A DNA stretch of 64,000 nt from Natronomonas aquatica (lineage in GTDB: Archaea > Halobacteriota > Halobacteria > Halobacteriales > Haloarculaceae): NCBI RefSeq assembly GCF_024449025.1, contig NZ_JAHLKM010000001.1, forward strand, positions 62,001 through 126,000. The letters run 5' to 3'. A program made the position numbers and the translations under genes. The notes under the pieces are model-generated. The model was not told where the DNA came from. It ran no database searches and saw nothing but the letters and a program-made list of their open reading frames with translations. Positions within the stretch are counted from its first letter, which is position 1. The number at the start of each line of letters is the position of its first letter. This document shows positions 52,593-61,220 of the stretch, piece by piece.

Positions 52593-52826
52593 ATGTTCGC
52601 CCTCCAACTCGGAATTCCCGGCGGTCGATAACTGCTGGTGTTCGTGCTGATCGGTATTATCGGTCTGACCCTTCCGTTCGTCTCAGCTTATTGGGTGTAC
52701 AACGATGCCGACAAGCGCGGCAAGGACAACACCGCACTGTGGGCGTTGGCGGTCGGTTGACTCACGATCCTAGCGTTCTTTGGTGGGTTCCTCGCGCTCG
52801 CAGTCTACATCCGGGATCGTGAGTGA
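52593..52826 (+). pseudogene. Small membrane protein gene with two in-frame stops
   Basis: The 78-codon frame reads MFALQLGIPGGR-stop-LLVFVLIGIIGLTLPFVSAYWVYNDADKRGKDNTALWALAVG-stop-LTILAFFGGFLALAVYIRDRE-stop. The pattern (hydrophobic helix, NDADKRGKDNTALW loop, second helix) is that of common haloarchaeal small membrane proteins. A TAA and a TGA break it, so it is most probably inactive. Confidence 0.65.
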
Positions 52827-53114
52827 TTCTCGATGACGGCCTGTTCGTGTGGTAACACCCGAACCTTGATCCCCCCAGTCGCCATCGGCACCGATCAGCG
52901 CCTCGGAATAACCGCGCGCTCGTCCACCCGGAATCGCGGTCTGAACGTACCGGATCTGTGCGTGATTGAACCCGGGCACCTTCGCGATTTCTTCGTTCAT
53001 TACATCGAGTTTGTGGAACTGCTTGATCCCACACTGGTCCGGAATCATCCTCGAGATGTCGTGTGCCAGAAACTCGTCGACTGTCTGTGTAATGAACTGA
53101 ATCGAGAGATTGCG
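52805..53114 (-). pseudogene. Relic of a VirB4/TraC-type conjugation ATPase (C terminus)
   Basis: The minus-strand frame reads NLSIQFITQTVDEFLAHDISR, IPDQCGIKQFHKLDVMNEE, GFNHAQIRYVQTA and RARGYSEALIGADGDW, close to the end of VirB4-like ATPases (SQTVDEF, DQC, ARGYSEAL). It then shifts by one base in a run of six G (C on the plus strand, 52869-52875), after which IKVRVLPHEQAVIE continues in the other frame. The 5' part is missing. The family is assigned from motif memory, so this is moderate. Confidence 0.5.
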
Positions 53115-53202
53115 GTGACATCCCCGTGTGTGAGTTGGACCTGGAGCTCTCCCGTGACGAGCGGATTCAGCCGCCGTGAAAGGCCGACACGCTAATCAGT
53201 CT

Positions 53203-54186
53203 TCACCGGCAGTCTGCCTCGGTGACGACCGCTTCCAGGGCATCCAGATGGAAGGCGATAGCCTCCTCGCGTCCGACTGCTGGGTAACGAGGGTTCGTCA
53301 CGGCCCCCGATGAATCGACCGCACTCTCCGCGATAGCCACTCCTCTGTGGATCGGATGGACCGTCGGAAAGTTCCTGATCTCCGCATAGCCGTCCCTGAA
53401 TGCCTGCCGAAGCGGCTCTGGATCGTCAGCGTACCAGTCGGCTACCAGATATTCGGACTTGGCGACCGAGAGGGCTGGCGGACCTGCGAGGGGTACTTCC
53501 CAGTCCACCACAGCAGTGACTGATCCGTCCGCAACCAGCGCGTTTCCGGGGCGAAAGTCCCAGGGAAACAGCCGTGATGGGTGGCTTGACTCGACTGCCG
53601 GGGTATCGAACAGCGCATCCAGGTCGCTCCGAACCGGATCGAACGCCGGCGGCAGTCGGGCGAGCGCCCGGCGACCGAAGTCTCGAAACCATTGGCTGAA
53701 ATCGGAGCGATCCGCGGTCAGGGATGACGTTTCTTCGGAGACAGATAGCCGGCCGAAAGCACCGAATCCGAACGCCTCGTGGAGGCGGGCTAACGCTTTG
53801 CCGAACCAGCGGGCGAGTCCACGCCGCGTCTCAGCGCTGACCGTAGTGAATCGTTCGTGTAGATCCTCCCCGGCGACATATGCGGTGAGCATGTATGCCA
53901 CGCCATCGTGTGTTCCCGCCGCCAGCACTGGCGGAACCGGCACGAAGGTACGCTGCCGGATCTTCAACAAGAGCGCCGCCTCGGTTCGCAGCCACGTTCG
54001 TTCGCTACAGACCTGTATCACGACCGGGCCCCGTGCTTCGAACCGGGCAATAGCGGTCTGTTTGCGGTTCCCTCGGTTGATCCGCGTCACCCCGATCGGG
54101 GATTCCTCGAGCACTCTGAGCGCAGCAGCTGCTGCGGCTCGCAGGGACTCGGTTTCGAATGCCTCCCCGAGTGACGGTTCGTTCAT
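53203..54186 (-). CDS. Aminoglycoside phosphotransferase-family kinase
   Basis: A 327-residue protein-kinase-like fold kinase. It shows the ATP-site Lys region RKQTAIARFEARG, the variable hinge YMLTAYVAGEDL, the catalytic segment LFPWDFRPGNALV (usual HGDxxxxN replaced by W-D-x-x-x-x-N) and the metal-binding VVDWEVPLAG. The substrate (aminoglycoside, amino alcohol or sugar) is unknown. It overlaps the HAD gene by 4 nt. Confidence 0.75.
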   Translation of the reverse strand: MNEPSLGEAFETESLRAAAAAALRVLEESPIGVTRINRGNRKQTAIARFEARGPVVIQVCSERTWLRTEAALLLKIRQRTFVPVPPVLAAGTHDGVAYMLTAYVAGEDLHERFTTVSAETRRGLARWFGKALARLHEAFGFGAFGRLSVSEETSSLTADRSDFSQWFRDFGRRALARLPPAFDPVRSDLDALFDTPAVESSHPSRLFPWDFRPGNALVADGSVTAVVDWEVPLAGPPALSVAKSEYLVADWYADDPEPLRQAFRDGYAEIRNFPTVHPIHRGVAIAESAVDSSGAVTNPRYPAVGREEAIAFHLDALEAVVTEADCR

Positions 54187-54857
54187 CGGTCACCTCGAAG
54201 AACCGATGGGAGGTCGGCCAGCGAGTCGAGGACGTACTCGGGTGAATACGCTCCGGCGTCTTCGCCGTCGTGTAACCACGCGACGGCGAGGCCGGCGTTT
54301 TGCCCGCCTGCAACGTCGTATTCCACCGTGTTTCCAACGTAGAGCGTCCGGTCGGGTTCCACACCGAGAGCATCGAGTGCTCTGTCGAACGGCAACGTGT
54401 GCGGCTTCGCCCGAGGCAATTCCGCGCCGAACACGACGGTCGCCAAGCGATCCGTGATGCCGATCGCCCCGAGTTTTGTCCGCTGTCGGTCGGCCGGACC
54501 GTTCGTAACGACACCCACAGGGCCGACCTCCTCGGCCGCGTCCAGTGCCTCCCGGGCTCCGGGGGCCAGCGCCACCTCAGTGTCGTCGATGAGGGAGAGA
54601 AGCGCCCGGGCAAGCGCGAGCGGATCGACGTCGGTCCGGTCCTGTTGGGCCGCCATCCTGGCGAACCCTGCGCCGTAGTATCCGACTGGGTCGTCGTGAT
54701 CGGGAGGGCCCGAGAGCGCGGCCCACAAGTCATCAGGCTTGCCGAACGGTGTCTCGCCTGTGCGGTCGAAGACCCGTTCGTACATCACCTCGCTGTCCTG
54801 AGTGCGGTGGCAGAGTGTCCCATCGAGGTCGAACAGGACGGCGTCGAAATCGCTCAC
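54183..54857 (-). CDS. HAD-superfamily phosphatase
   Basis: A 224-residue HAD hydrolase when started at GTG 54857 (MSDFDAVLFDLDGTLCH). Motif I is DLDGT, motif II TNGPADRQ, the Lys in RAKPHTLPF and motif IV YVGNTVEYDVAGG. An ATG at 54944 would add 29 residues (GEIRYPGGLEDID...), which is possible but less typical. Its ATGA overlap with the kinase gene makes a kinase-phosphatase pair. Confidence 0.78.
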   Translation of the reverse strand: MSDFDAVLFDLDGTLCHRTQDSEVMYERVFDRTGETPFGKPDDLWAALSGPPDHDDPVGYYGAGFARMAAQQDRTDVDPLALARALLSLIDDTEVALAPGAREALDAAEEVGPVGVVTNGPADRQRTKLGAIGITDRLATVVFGAELPRAKPHTLPFDRALDALGVEPDRTLYVGNTVEYDVAGGQNAGLAVAWLHDGEDAGAYSPEYVLDSLADLPSVLRGDR

Positions 54858-54962
54858 AGAACGGCGTTCGGTTCGGCGTAGCAAAACCCCGACGGCATAG
54901 GCATCGATATCCTCCAGTCCCCCGGGGTATCGGATCTCACCCACCGTTCTGTGTCCGGGCCG

Positions 54963-55955
54963 TCAATCGGATTCCCCATCAGGCGTCTCACCGAGTTCAT
55001 CAGGAACCCGTCCGCCGAGGGTGTTCCGGTTATGTGATCTCTCGAAATCTAGTTCGGGACCGGTCGGCACGATCCCACCCGGATTGATCTCCCCGTGACT
55101 TCGGTAGTAGTGCTCCTTGATGTGATCCATGTTGACCGTCTCGGCAACTCCCGGGAGTTGATAGATGTCCCTCGTGTACGCCCGGAGGTTCGGGTAGTCA
55201 CTGATGCGGCGAAGGTTAGTTTTGAAATGCGTGTAATACACCGCGTCGAAGCGTACCAGTGTCGGAAACAGCCGTAGGTCTGCGAGTGTCAGATCTTCGA
55301 GGAGGAACCGCCGATCCGAGAGAATCGATTCCCAGCGATCGAGCGCCTCGAAGATACCCCGGACGGCTGTCTCGTACTCGTCTTGGGTCGACGCGAAGCC
55401 AGCACGGTAGACGCCCTTGTTGATCGGAGCGTAGATCGCCTCGATTACCTCGTCGATCTCGCCACGGCGATCCGCCGGGTAGAGATCGACGCCATCGTAG
55501 TCAGTGAACGCGACGGCGAGTGTCCGCATGATTTCGTCGGATTCCTCGTTGACGATCGTCTCCTCGCGTTTGTCCCACAGGACGGGTACGGATACCCGCC
55601 CGGTGTAGGAGGAATCCGCTGTCGTGTACACCTCCCGGAGGTAATCACTGCCGTTGACCGTATCGGACGTACACCCCGCTTTTGTCGGGGTGAACTGCCA
55701 GCCGTCCTCGGCTCGATACGGATCGACGACATCCATCGTGACCGCGTCGTCGAGTCCGAGGAGTGTCCGGGTGAGGACCGCGCCATGAGCCCACGGGCAG
55801 GCCCGGGAGATGTACAGATGATAGCGCTCCGGGTCGGGCGGATGACGCCCGCCTTCTTGCAGTTTGTTTCGAAACGCCGTTTCGTTGTAGTCAATCTCCG
55901 CAGTGTCCTCGTTCGTGATGTCTGTACGCCAAGTGCCGTCTATGAGTCGTCCCAT
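54963..55955 (-). CDS. Glutathionyl-hydroquinone reductase-like GST (ECM4/YqjG family)
   Basis: A 330-residue protein. The catalytic Cys lies in ISRACPWAHGAVLTRTLL (usual ACPWAHR), followed by SVPVLWDKREETIVNEES (cis-Pro, Glu/Ser thiol site), YNPINKG-type IYAPINKGVYRAGF and the C-terminal domain DLTLADLRLFPTLVRFDAVYYTHFK. In this family the Cys removes thiols from hydroquinones. Haloarchaea use gamma-glutamylcysteine, so a thiol swap is expected. The start at 55955 is MGRLIDG. Confidence 0.88.
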   Translation of the reverse strand: MGRLIDGTWRTDITNEDTAEIDYNETAFRNKLQEGGRHPPDPERYHLYISRACPWAHGAVLTRTLLGLDDAVTMDVVDPYRAEDGWQFTPTKAGCTSDTVNGSDYLREVYTTADSSYTGRVSVPVLWDKREETIVNEESDEIMRTLAVAFTDYDGVDLYPADRRGEIDEVIEAIYAPINKGVYRAGFASTQDEYETAVRGIFEALDRWESILSDRRFLLEDLTLADLRLFPTLVRFDAVYYTHFKTNLRRISDYPNLRAYTRDIYQLPGVAETVNMDHIKEHYYRSHGEINPGGIVPTGPELDFERSHNRNTLGGRVPDELGETPDGESD

Positions 55956-56016
55956 TGTTGTAGGTTGGATCGTGATCGGTTCAGTGATCGATTCGGCCGG
56001 TCGTTTGCGTGTCTGC

Positions 56017-56847
56017 TCACTCGGAGTTTTCGTGTGCAACCGTTTTCCACAGCGATCCGGTTCCCCGAATCGACTCTTCGATTCTCCCTGCCGAGGCGAG
56101 GTCTTCGAGCCGCAGTCGTGCTATGTCGTCGCTGAGGTTGTACACCTCCGCGACTTCCCGGGTCGCAACCGGGCTGTACTGTTCAACGAACTTCGGGAGC
56201 GGTCGCGGAGGCGTCCGTTCGAGATCGGGGGCGACTGCCTCTATCGCCTCGGCCAGGGAGTCAAACGACTGAGATCCCGCAAGCTGCCTTTCGTCATCCC
56301 CGGCCTCGACTCGAAACGTCGGAAACACTGTCGTGCCCTGCTCGCGGGAGTGTACTCGGTCTTCTTCGAACGCCGCGCGTGCCCGATCACCGGCGAACGC
56401 CGCCCGGAACCGCTCGACGTCGAGACCGACGTCAGCGGCGAGATCGGTCAGTACCTCACGGTCGCCGATGTTCTGGCGTTCCGTGGCGATTGCCTCACGC
56501 AATCGTCTGAGATACCGGTTGGCAGCGTCGGTTCCCTGAAGTTCTGCGGCTTCGTAGGCGATACATGCCGGGTACGACGACCGGGGTGGGTTGGTTAGCC
56601 AGATGTCGGCATCGACGGGCATGCCGTGCTGTCGCGCAGCCGTCTCCCAGTGGGGCGCGACATCTGCAGGCTCCGTGATTCCGTTAGCGGCATCAGAGAA
56701 CGATCCGAAATCTGCGACAAGTCCACCCATAACGAACCTGGTGTCGATCTGATCGCCGTACGTCTCCTCGATACGACGCAGGACGGGTTCAGCACCCCAG
56801 CACCACGTACAGAACGGATCAGTGAACTCGGTAAGCGTGACCTGCAT
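56017..56847 (-). CDS. DsbA/FrnE-like thioredoxin-fold oxidoreductase
   Basis: A 276-residue DsbA-family protein. The CxxC site is in FTDPFCTWCWGAEPVL (Cys about 13 and 16), helices follow (SSYPACIAYEAAELQG), and the cis-Pro loop is in TTVFPTFRVE. An extra C-terminal region, VEQYSPVATREVAEVYNLSDDIARLRLEDLASAG, looks like a small winged helix and is not usual for FrnE. It lacks a signal peptide, so it is cytosolic. Confidence 0.85.
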   Translation of the reverse strand: MQVTLTEFTDPFCTWCWGAEPVLRRIEETYGDQIDTRFVMGGLVADFGSFSDAANGITEPADVAPHWETAARQHGMPVDADIWLTNPPRSSYPACIAYEAAELQGTDAANRYLRRLREAIATERQNIGDREVLTDLAADVGLDVERFRAAFAGDRARAAFEEDRVHSREQGTTVFPTFRVEAGDDERQLAGSQSFDSLAEAIEAVAPDLERTPPRPLPKFVEQYSPVATREVAEVYNLSDDIARLRLEDLASAGRIEESIRGTGSLWKTVAHENSE

Positions 56848-56851
56848 GGAA

Positions 56852-57271
56852 TCACCACAACCCAATGCCGAGGGCGTACGGCCACGTCGTGGCTGACAGT
56901 GCGAGAAAGACCATCGCACCCGCGGCGAGGCCGACGTTCTTCAGGAAGTGATACTCCTCGTTATCGCGTTGCATACCCGTTTCGTTCCAGAAGTCGTGCA
57001 TTACGGGCGTGACGCCGATGAAGAATGCGAGGATTGTGATCGCCCCGAGAGCGGGATACGCACCGATGAGGATGGCTGCTGCGCCCGCAAGCAACGCGAA
57101 TGAGGTGGCGGGCACCAGTAGCCGCGGGAGGGGCGCACCCTTGCTCGCAGCGTAGTCGATCGCTCCGGAGAGATCCAGCAAGTTCCCGAGCGCGAGGTAT
57201 CCGAGGACTGCTGCGAACAGCGTTCGAGCGATCAACAACGCCTCTGCGGTCCCGGTCGCTTCGAGCGTCAT
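56852..57271 (-). CDS. DoxX-family membrane protein
   Basis: A 139-residue four-helix protein: LLIARTLFAAVLGYLALGNLLDL, LVPATSFALLAGAAAILIG, AITILAFFIGVTPVMHDFWNE and NVGLAAGAMVFLALS. DoxX proteins link to thiol/quinone redox chemistry. It starts the run DoxX-DsbA-GHR-HAD-kinase and its stop is 4 nt upstream of the DsbA start. Confidence 0.82.
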   Translation of the reverse strand: MTLEATGTAEALLIARTLFAAVLGYLALGNLLDLSGAIDYAASKGAPLPRLLVPATSFALLAGAAAILIGAYPALGAITILAFFIGVTPVMHDFWNETGMQRDNEEYHFLKNVGLAAGAMVFLALSATTWPYALGIGLW

Positions 57272-57647
57272 CAGCTATCAACCTCCACTGAAATGTTGGT
57301 CAGTTGTCTATTCGTACTGTGAATGCCTTGCTTCAGCCGCGAATACGGTTTTACGTGCATCGCATTCGAGACGATGAGCGCCACCCATATAAATTATCAA
57401 GTAAATTATGTTTTACCGAGGGAAGTTGTGAATATCAGGTGTACCGAGGTATACCGGGGTCTCGCGATATCGTTCAACCAGCAGATAAAACGGCGAAGGG
57501 ACCTACACCTACCCTCTCCGAAAATCAAAAAATACGATCTCGACGATACATCGAGTGTATGATGACGAAGATGTAACCGTTACTGCGATCAATCCACCGG
57601 GATGAGCACCCTTCACTTTTTTCTTCAATTAACGCAATTAACGAGTA
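57272..57647. other. AT-rich divergent promoter region between DoxX and HxlR
   Basis: About 375 nt with low GC. It contains actgaaatgttggtcagt (weak inverted repeat, 57285-57302) near the DoxX start and, near HxlR, two adjacent copies of caattaacg at 57626-57643. The open frame 57304-57576 is not convincing. Confidence 0.5.
57626..57643 (+). repeat. Tandem 9-bp direct repeat caattaacg, putative HxlR-type binding site
   Basis: Two abutting copies, 5-22 nt before the HxlR ATG. A single copy also occurs at 39264-39272 ahead of the second arsR. A regulator could bind here. Confidence 0.4.
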
Positions 57648-58007
57648 ATGACTGCTGACGACGAGCGACTGGCCGAACTGAACCCGGCGGTGTGTCCGAC
57701 GGTCGAATCACTGAACGTCATCGGAACGCAGTGGCGTTTGAACGTGCTCTACGATCTTCAGGACGGCGAAAAGAGATTCAACGAGCTCAAGGAATCGACG
57801 GGGGCGAGTTCGCGAACCCTCTCGCAGACACTCGATACTCTCGAAGAGTACGGGCTGGTCACCGAGCGAACGGAGCGGGCGTCGCCGATCGCCGTTTACT
57901 ACCGGTTGACCGAGAAAGGTGAAGCACTCGAAGCCGCCTTCGACGAAATCGACGCGTGGGCGCGTGAGTACATGGACGTAGCTGAACCGGAGATCCAGTC
58001 GGAGTAG
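57648..58007 (+). CDS. HxlR-family winged-helix regulator
   Basis: A 119-residue HxlR-type regulator: CPTVESLNVIGTQWRLNVLYDLQDGEKRFNELKESTGASSRTLSQTLDTLEEYGLV with the wing ASPIAVYYRLTEKGEALE. One Cys (16) precedes the helix-turn-helix and may sense thiol stress or electrophiles. It is divergent from the DoxX-DsbA-GHR run, which it probably controls. Confidence 0.88.
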   Translation: MTADDERLAELNPAVCPTVESLNVIGTQWRLNVLYDLQDGEKRFNELKESTGASSRTLSQTLDTLEEYGLVTERTERASPIAVYYRLTEKGEALEAAFDEIDAWAREYMDVAEPEIQSE

Positions 58008-58135
58008 ACGGCATCACTCTACTTCACTCGGGGAGCAATACCCCGATCGCTACGATAGAGGGGAGGAAGGGACCGCGTTCCCACCGCCCTCCGGACAACA
58101 CAACCCTTAGAAGTGCTCGTGGCCAAGACTGGAGC

Positions 58136-58873
58136 ATGACTGAGGACGAACCACGGGACCACGAGTTCTCCGAGGGACAGGGCTTCGGAGACCCCTACGA
58201 GGGGTTCGATCTGGATCCGCCGGAACTCGACGTCGACCCCGAGATGGTCGATCCGGTCGACTCTCGGGTCGTCTCGGATACGCTCGACCGCCGACAAGTC
58301 CCGACCGAAGAGATCGACACCGAGGAACTGCTCGACGTCGGCCTCGAGTACATGCGGATCAACCGCCACGAGCAGGCGACCGACACCTTCGAGCGAGCCG
58401 CCCAGTTCGCCGACGACGACGGGATCGAACAGGAAGCCCGGATCAACAAGGGCGCCGCCCACGCCGAACTCGAGGAGTTTCAGGCGGCGATCGACGCCTA
58501 CCGGGAGGCGTTGCGGATCGACCGCGATTCGGAACACGCCGCCTCGGCGGAGACGAACCTCGCGTACGCGCTGTGGAACTCGGGGCAGGGCGAGAAGGCC
58601 CTCGAGCACGCCGAACGCGCCGTCGAGATCGACCCCCGGTTCCCCCAGGGCTGGTACAACCGGGGCTTTTTCCTGCTCGAACGGGGGCTAGCCGAGGACG
58701 CCGTCTCCTGTTTCGACAACGCGCTCAGACTCGGCCACCGCAACGCCGAGATCTTAGAGGAGAAGGCCAAAGCGCTCGAAGAGATGGGCGAGGACGAACG
58801 CGCCGAGGAACTCGTCGAGGAGGCCGAAGAGATCCGCGGTGCGGCCGAGGACCGGCTCGTCGAAGAGCGATGA
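58136..58873 (+). CDS. Tetratricopeptide-repeat protein
   Basis: A 245-residue acidic protein. After an acidic leader (DPYEGFDLDPPELDVDPEMVD), about four TPR units are visible, e.g. LLDVGLEYMRINRHEQATDTFERAAQF, ARINKGAAHAELEEFQAAIDAYREALRI, TNLAYALWNSGQGEKALEHAERAVEI and GWYNRGFFLLERGLAEDAVSCFDNALRL. It is a protein-protein scaffold of unknown partner. It overlaps the DUF424 gene (ATGA). Confidence 0.88.
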   Translation: MTEDEPRDHEFSEGQGFGDPYEGFDLDPPELDVDPEMVDPVDSRVVSDTLDRRQVPTEEIDTEELLDVGLEYMRINRHEQATDTFERAAQFADDDGIEQEARINKGAAHAELEEFQAAIDAYREALRIDRDSEHAASAETNLAYALWNSGQGEKALEHAERAVEIDPRFPQGWYNRGFFLLERGLAEDAVSCFDNALRLGHRNAEILEEKAKALEEMGEDERAEELVEEAEEIRGAAEDRLVEER

Positions 58874-59169
58874 CGGCGATGTTGCTCCGGGAGCGGTCGA
58901 CGCCCGAGGGACTTTTGGTCTCCGTTTGCGACGCCGAGATCCTGGGTGAGACCTTCGAGAACGGCGAGGTTTCCTTGACCGTCGATCCGGAGTTCTACGA
59001 CGGCGAGGAGGCCGACGCCGAGGCGGTCGCGACCAGCCTCGCGGAGGCCGCCGTCGCGAACCTCGTCGGTACCGAGTCGGTCGGGACGGCGATCGAACAC
59101 GGATTCGTCGAGGAGGGCAACGTCCTCGAATTCGAGGGGACGCTGCACGCACAGTATCTCCGGATGTGA
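58870..59169 (+). CDS. DUF424 family protein
   Basis: A 99-residue protein: VSVCDAEILGETFENGEVSLTVDPEFYDGEEADAE and NLVGTESVGTAIEHGFVEEGNVLEF. These are hallmarks of the archaeal DUF424 family, which may take part in translation (a link to aIF2-beta is inferred for some members). It is coupled to the TPR gene. Length and motif order are normal. Confidence 0.88.
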   Translation: MTAMLLRERSTPEGLLVSVCDAEILGETFENGEVSLTVDPEFYDGEEADAEAVATSLAEAAVANLVGTESVGTAIEHGFVEEGNVLEFEGTLHAQYLRM

Positions 59170-59263
59170 TGTAACCAGGGCGCTGTCCCGGAGTACGAGC
59201 GGCGAAACCGGAGGCTCGCCCCGACCGAAGGAGTAACCAGCCTCGAACCCCAACAGGTAAATA

Positions 59264-60502
59264 ATGAGTCAACAGGCCGAGACGCTCGACGTCGAGCGGA
59301 TCCGCGAGGAGTTCCCGATCCTCGAACGGGAGTTCGACGGTACACAGCTCGTCTATCTCGACAACGCCGCCACCACCCAGACGCCGGAGCCGGTCGTCGA
59401 GACGATTACCGATTATTACCGCAACTACAACGCCAACGTCCACCGGGGCATCCACCAACTGAGCCAGGAGGCCTCGATCGCATACGAGGAGGCCCACGAT
59501 CGGGTCGCGGAGTTCATCGGTGCCGACGGCCGCGAGGAAGTGATCTTCACGAAGAACACCACCGAGTCGATGAACCTCGTCGCCTACGCGTGGGGGCTCA
59601 ACGAACTCGGCCCCGGCGACGAGGTCGTGTTGACGGAGATGGAACACCACGCCTCGCTCGTCACCTGGCAGCAGATCGCGAAACGGACCGGCGCCGAATG
59701 CAAGTACATCCCGATCACCGACGAGGGACGGCTCGATATGGAGGCTGCCAAAGAGCTGGTCACCGACGACACCGAGATGGTCTCGGTCGTCCACGTCTCG
59801 AACACGCTCGGGACGATCAATCCCGTCTCCGAACTCGCGGATATCGCCCACGACCACGACGCCTACATCACCGTCGACGCCGCCCAGTCGGTCCCGAACC
59901 GCCCGGTCGACGTGACGGAGATCGACGCGGACTTTCTGGCCTTCTCGGGTCACAAGATGGCCGGGCCGACCGGGATCGGCGTCCTATACGGGAAACAGCA
60001 CATCCTCGAGGAGATGGAGCCGTACCTCTACGGCGGCGATATGATCCTGAAGGTCACCTTCGAGGACTCGAAGTGGAACGAACTCCCCTGGAAGTACGAG
60101 GCCGGCACGCCCATCATCTGTCAGGGGATCGCCCTGGCGGCGGCCTGCGATTACCTGGACGACATCGGGATGGAACGGATCGAACGCCACGAGGCCGAAC
60201 TGGCGGCCTACGCCTACGAGCGGCTGACCGAAGAGGACGACGTCGAGGTGTACGGCCCCCCGGCAGATGACCGCGGCGGGCTGGTCGCGTTCAATCTCGA
60301 GGGCGTCCACGCTCACGACCTCTCGAGCATCCTCAACGACAGCGCTGTCGCGATCCGGGCCGGCGACCACTGTACCCAGCCGCTACACGACGTGCTCGGC
60401 ACCGCCGCCTCCGCGCGGGCCTCGTTCTATATCTATAACACGAAAGACGAGATCGACAGGCTCGTCGAAGCGGTCCACGACGCCAGACAGTTGTTCGCGT
60501 AG
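59264..60502 (+). CDS. sufS: SufS-type cysteine desulfurase
   Basis: A 412-residue PLP enzyme that supplies sulfur for Fe-S clusters. It has LVYLDNAATTQTPEPVVE, NTTESMNLVAY, the PLP Lys in LAFSGHKMAGPTGIG (about residue 230) and the active Cys in AGDHCTQPLH (about 369). The Asp of AGDHC replaces the more usual His. sufU follows after 62 nt. Confidence 0.94.
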   Translation: MSQQAETLDVERIREEFPILEREFDGTQLVYLDNAATTQTPEPVVETITDYYRNYNANVHRGIHQLSQEASIAYEEAHDRVAEFIGADGREEVIFTKNTTESMNLVAYAWGLNELGPGDEVVLTEMEHHASLVTWQQIAKRTGAECKYIPITDEGRLDMEAAKELVTDDTEMVSVVHVSNTLGTINPVSELADIAHDHDAYITVDAAQSVPNRPVDVTEIDADFLAFSGHKMAGPTGIGVLYGKQHILEEMEPYLYGGDMILKVTFEDSKWNELPWKYEAGTPIICQGIALAAACDYLDDIGMERIERHEAELAAYAYERLTEEDDVEVYGPPADDRGGLVAFNLEGVHAHDLSSILNDSAVAIRAGDHCTQPLHDVLGTAASARASFYIYNTKDEIDRLVEAVHDARQLFA

Positions 60503-60564
60503 TCGGCCCCCATACCCCGCGACCGGTGGTCTTTTGGGTTTCACGCCCCTTTTCAACGGTACTA

Positions 60565-60981
60565 ATGGGAATCGGATCGGACATGTACCGCCAGCAGATC
60601 CTCGATCACTACAAGAACCCCCGCAACTACGGGGAACTCGAGGACGCGGACATCGAACACGTCGGGGAGAACCCGATGTGTGGCGACACAATCAAGATGT
60701 TCGTCAGGCTGGACGACGACGAAGAGACGATCGAGTACGTGAGTTTCGTCGGCGACGGCTGTGCGATCAGTCAGGCCTCGGCGAGTATGCTCTCGAACGA
60801 ACTGCAGGGCCGCTCGCTGGAGGCGGTCAGAGGGATGGACAGAGACGACATCATCGACATGCTGGGGGTCGAACTCAGCCCGATGCGGATCAAGTGTGCG
60901 GTACTCGCCGAGAAGGTCGCCCAGGACGGGATCAAGATCCACGATGGCGAACTCGACGTCGAGGAGACGACGACCGAGTAA
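60565..60981 (+). CDS. sufU: SufU-type Fe-S scaffold/sulfur-transfer protein
   Basis: A 138-residue IscU-fold protein with the three expected metal/cluster cysteines: NPMCGDTIKMF, GDGCAISQASASM and RIKCAVLAEKV. It is the partner of SufS, as their adjacency shows. It has YRQQILDHYKNPRNYG at the N terminus. A Zn-bound sulfur-transfer role is typical for SufU. An alternative ATG six codons on (MYRQQ) is possible. Confidence 0.93.
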   Translation: MGIGSDMYRQQILDHYKNPRNYGELEDADIEHVGENPMCGDTIKMFVRLDDDEETIEYVSFVGDGCAISQASASMLSNELQGRSLEAVRGMDRDDIIDMLGVELSPMRIKCAVLAEKVAQDGIKIHDGELDVEETTTE

Positions 60982-61220
60982 GCGACGGGACGTATACCGA
61001 TCGACCGGAGGCCCGAAGCCGTGTCGGTCGGCCGGACGGCGGCCGATCCGGAGTGTGAGGCCGTCGTGGAAGCGTGCCGGGTCCCGAACGCGACCCGAGG
61101 ACGGCGAGGCTCTCGCCGGGGGGATACCACGGGATCCAACGCGAGTACCTCCGCCGGCAAGAGGCGTTCCACCGCAAGGGATCGTTCACCGGGTGACCCG
61201 ACGAAGGCCAAGCGTGGCCC

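Noticed and set aside
57304-57576. 90-residue plus-strand ORF in the DoxX-HxlR intergenic region
   Set aside because: Low GC3, no motif, basic and Cys-scattered composition; more likely a promoter region.
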